Assembly: GCA_017303565.1 (NCBI GenBank)
Contig: JAFLCM010000013.1
Location: forward strand, 2,928-16,226
DNA: 13,299 nt
Direction: 5' to 3'
From: Planctomycetota bacterium
GTDB taxonomy: Bacteria; Planctomycetota; Phycisphaerae; Phycisphaerales; UBA1924
Shown: piece after piece, positions 13,226-13,299 of the stretch
How positions within the stretch are numbered: the stretch's first letter is position 1
How the letters are laid out: every line of letters begins with the position of its first letter
The notes under the pieces: model-generated
The model's database searches: none
What the model saw: the letters and a program-made list of their open reading frames with translations, nothing else
What the model was told of the DNA's origin: nothing
Position numbers and translations under genes: made by a program

Positions 13226-13299
13226 ATGACCCCCGACCAAGAGAACGCTCCGGACCCCAGCCCGCTCCACGACCGCATGCGTCAGATCGCGGGCCAGCG
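13226..13299 (+). CDS. Start of an unidentified gene, cut by the right edge
   Basis: An ATG at 13226 opens a frame that stays open to the right edge, 24 full codons beginning MTPDQENAPDPSPLHDRMRQ. GGGAA lies about 6 nt upstream, an acceptable Shine-Dalgarno. It follows the recG stop by 38 bp on the same strand, so the two could be co-transcribed. The visible part is polar, with no signal peptide and no recognisable domain. Too little is present to suggest a product. Confidence 0.5.
   Translation, partial: MTPDQENAPDPSPLHDRMRQIAGQ

Overview
This is a GC-rich, gene-dense stretch of bacterial chromosome that looks like a member of Planctomycetota, most likely class Phycisphaerae. The lineage call is inference from four signs. 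There is a short MJ0042-type zinc-ribbon protein. There is a Tat-exported beta-helix protein with the 'PGxYxLTxNL...VTIDLNGFxI' opening. There is a secreted protein carrying the 'RWPxxxxxlxPxYvraLdpDPygY' and 'SVGPDxxDD' signatures common in that phylum. The FHA and housekeeping genes are also scattered on both strands rather than built into long operons.

Layout. Positions 1-3754 hold a leftward run of four genes, transcribed in the order hemW (radical SAM heme chaperone), mcsA (zinc/UVR activator), mcsB (protein arginine kinase) and comF (phosphoribosyltransferase-like, cut by the left edge). mcsA-mcsB and mcsB-comF each overlap by the four bases GTGA, so their translation is probably coupled. 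A 69-bp divergent region with repeats separates hemW from a rightward FHA-domain gene (3824-4351). That gene converges on a leftward 65-residue zinc-ribbon gene (4382-4579). A second divergent region (4580-4732) leads into purA (4733-6064), which converges on trxB (6148-7143). Upstream of trxB on the same strand is a 745-residue secreted protein of unknown function (7249-9486). A 242-bp divergent region separates it from a Tat-exported beta-helix protein (9729-10964). recG follows (11034-13187), and then the first 24 codons of another rightward gene (from 13226).

How the genes relate. McsA and McsB form the arginine-phosphorylation protein quality-control pair known best from Firmicutes. Here they sit with hemW and comF, without ctsR or clpC in view. 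HemW, PurA, TrxB and RecG are core functions: heme handling, AMP synthesis, thiol redox balance and fork repair. The FHA protein, the secreted protein and the beta-helix protein are the lineage-specific part.

Points most worth a second look: (a) TAnnnT hexamers 7-10 nt before several start codons that lack a Shine-Dalgarno, and a CTACCnT motif confined to intergenic DNA, together suggesting leaderless promoters; (b) a helical insertion of lower GC that splits a lineage-typical module in the secreted protein; (c) a cysteine ladder in the beta-helix protein; (d) a hairpin touching the mcsA start codon; (e) an apparent substitution in the McsB phosphoarginine-sensing motif; (f) an in-frame repeat-like insertion in RecG. 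I found no mobile element, CRISPR array, tRNA or rRNA. No gene-free stretch exceeds 300 bases; the longest is the 242 bp at 9487-9728.
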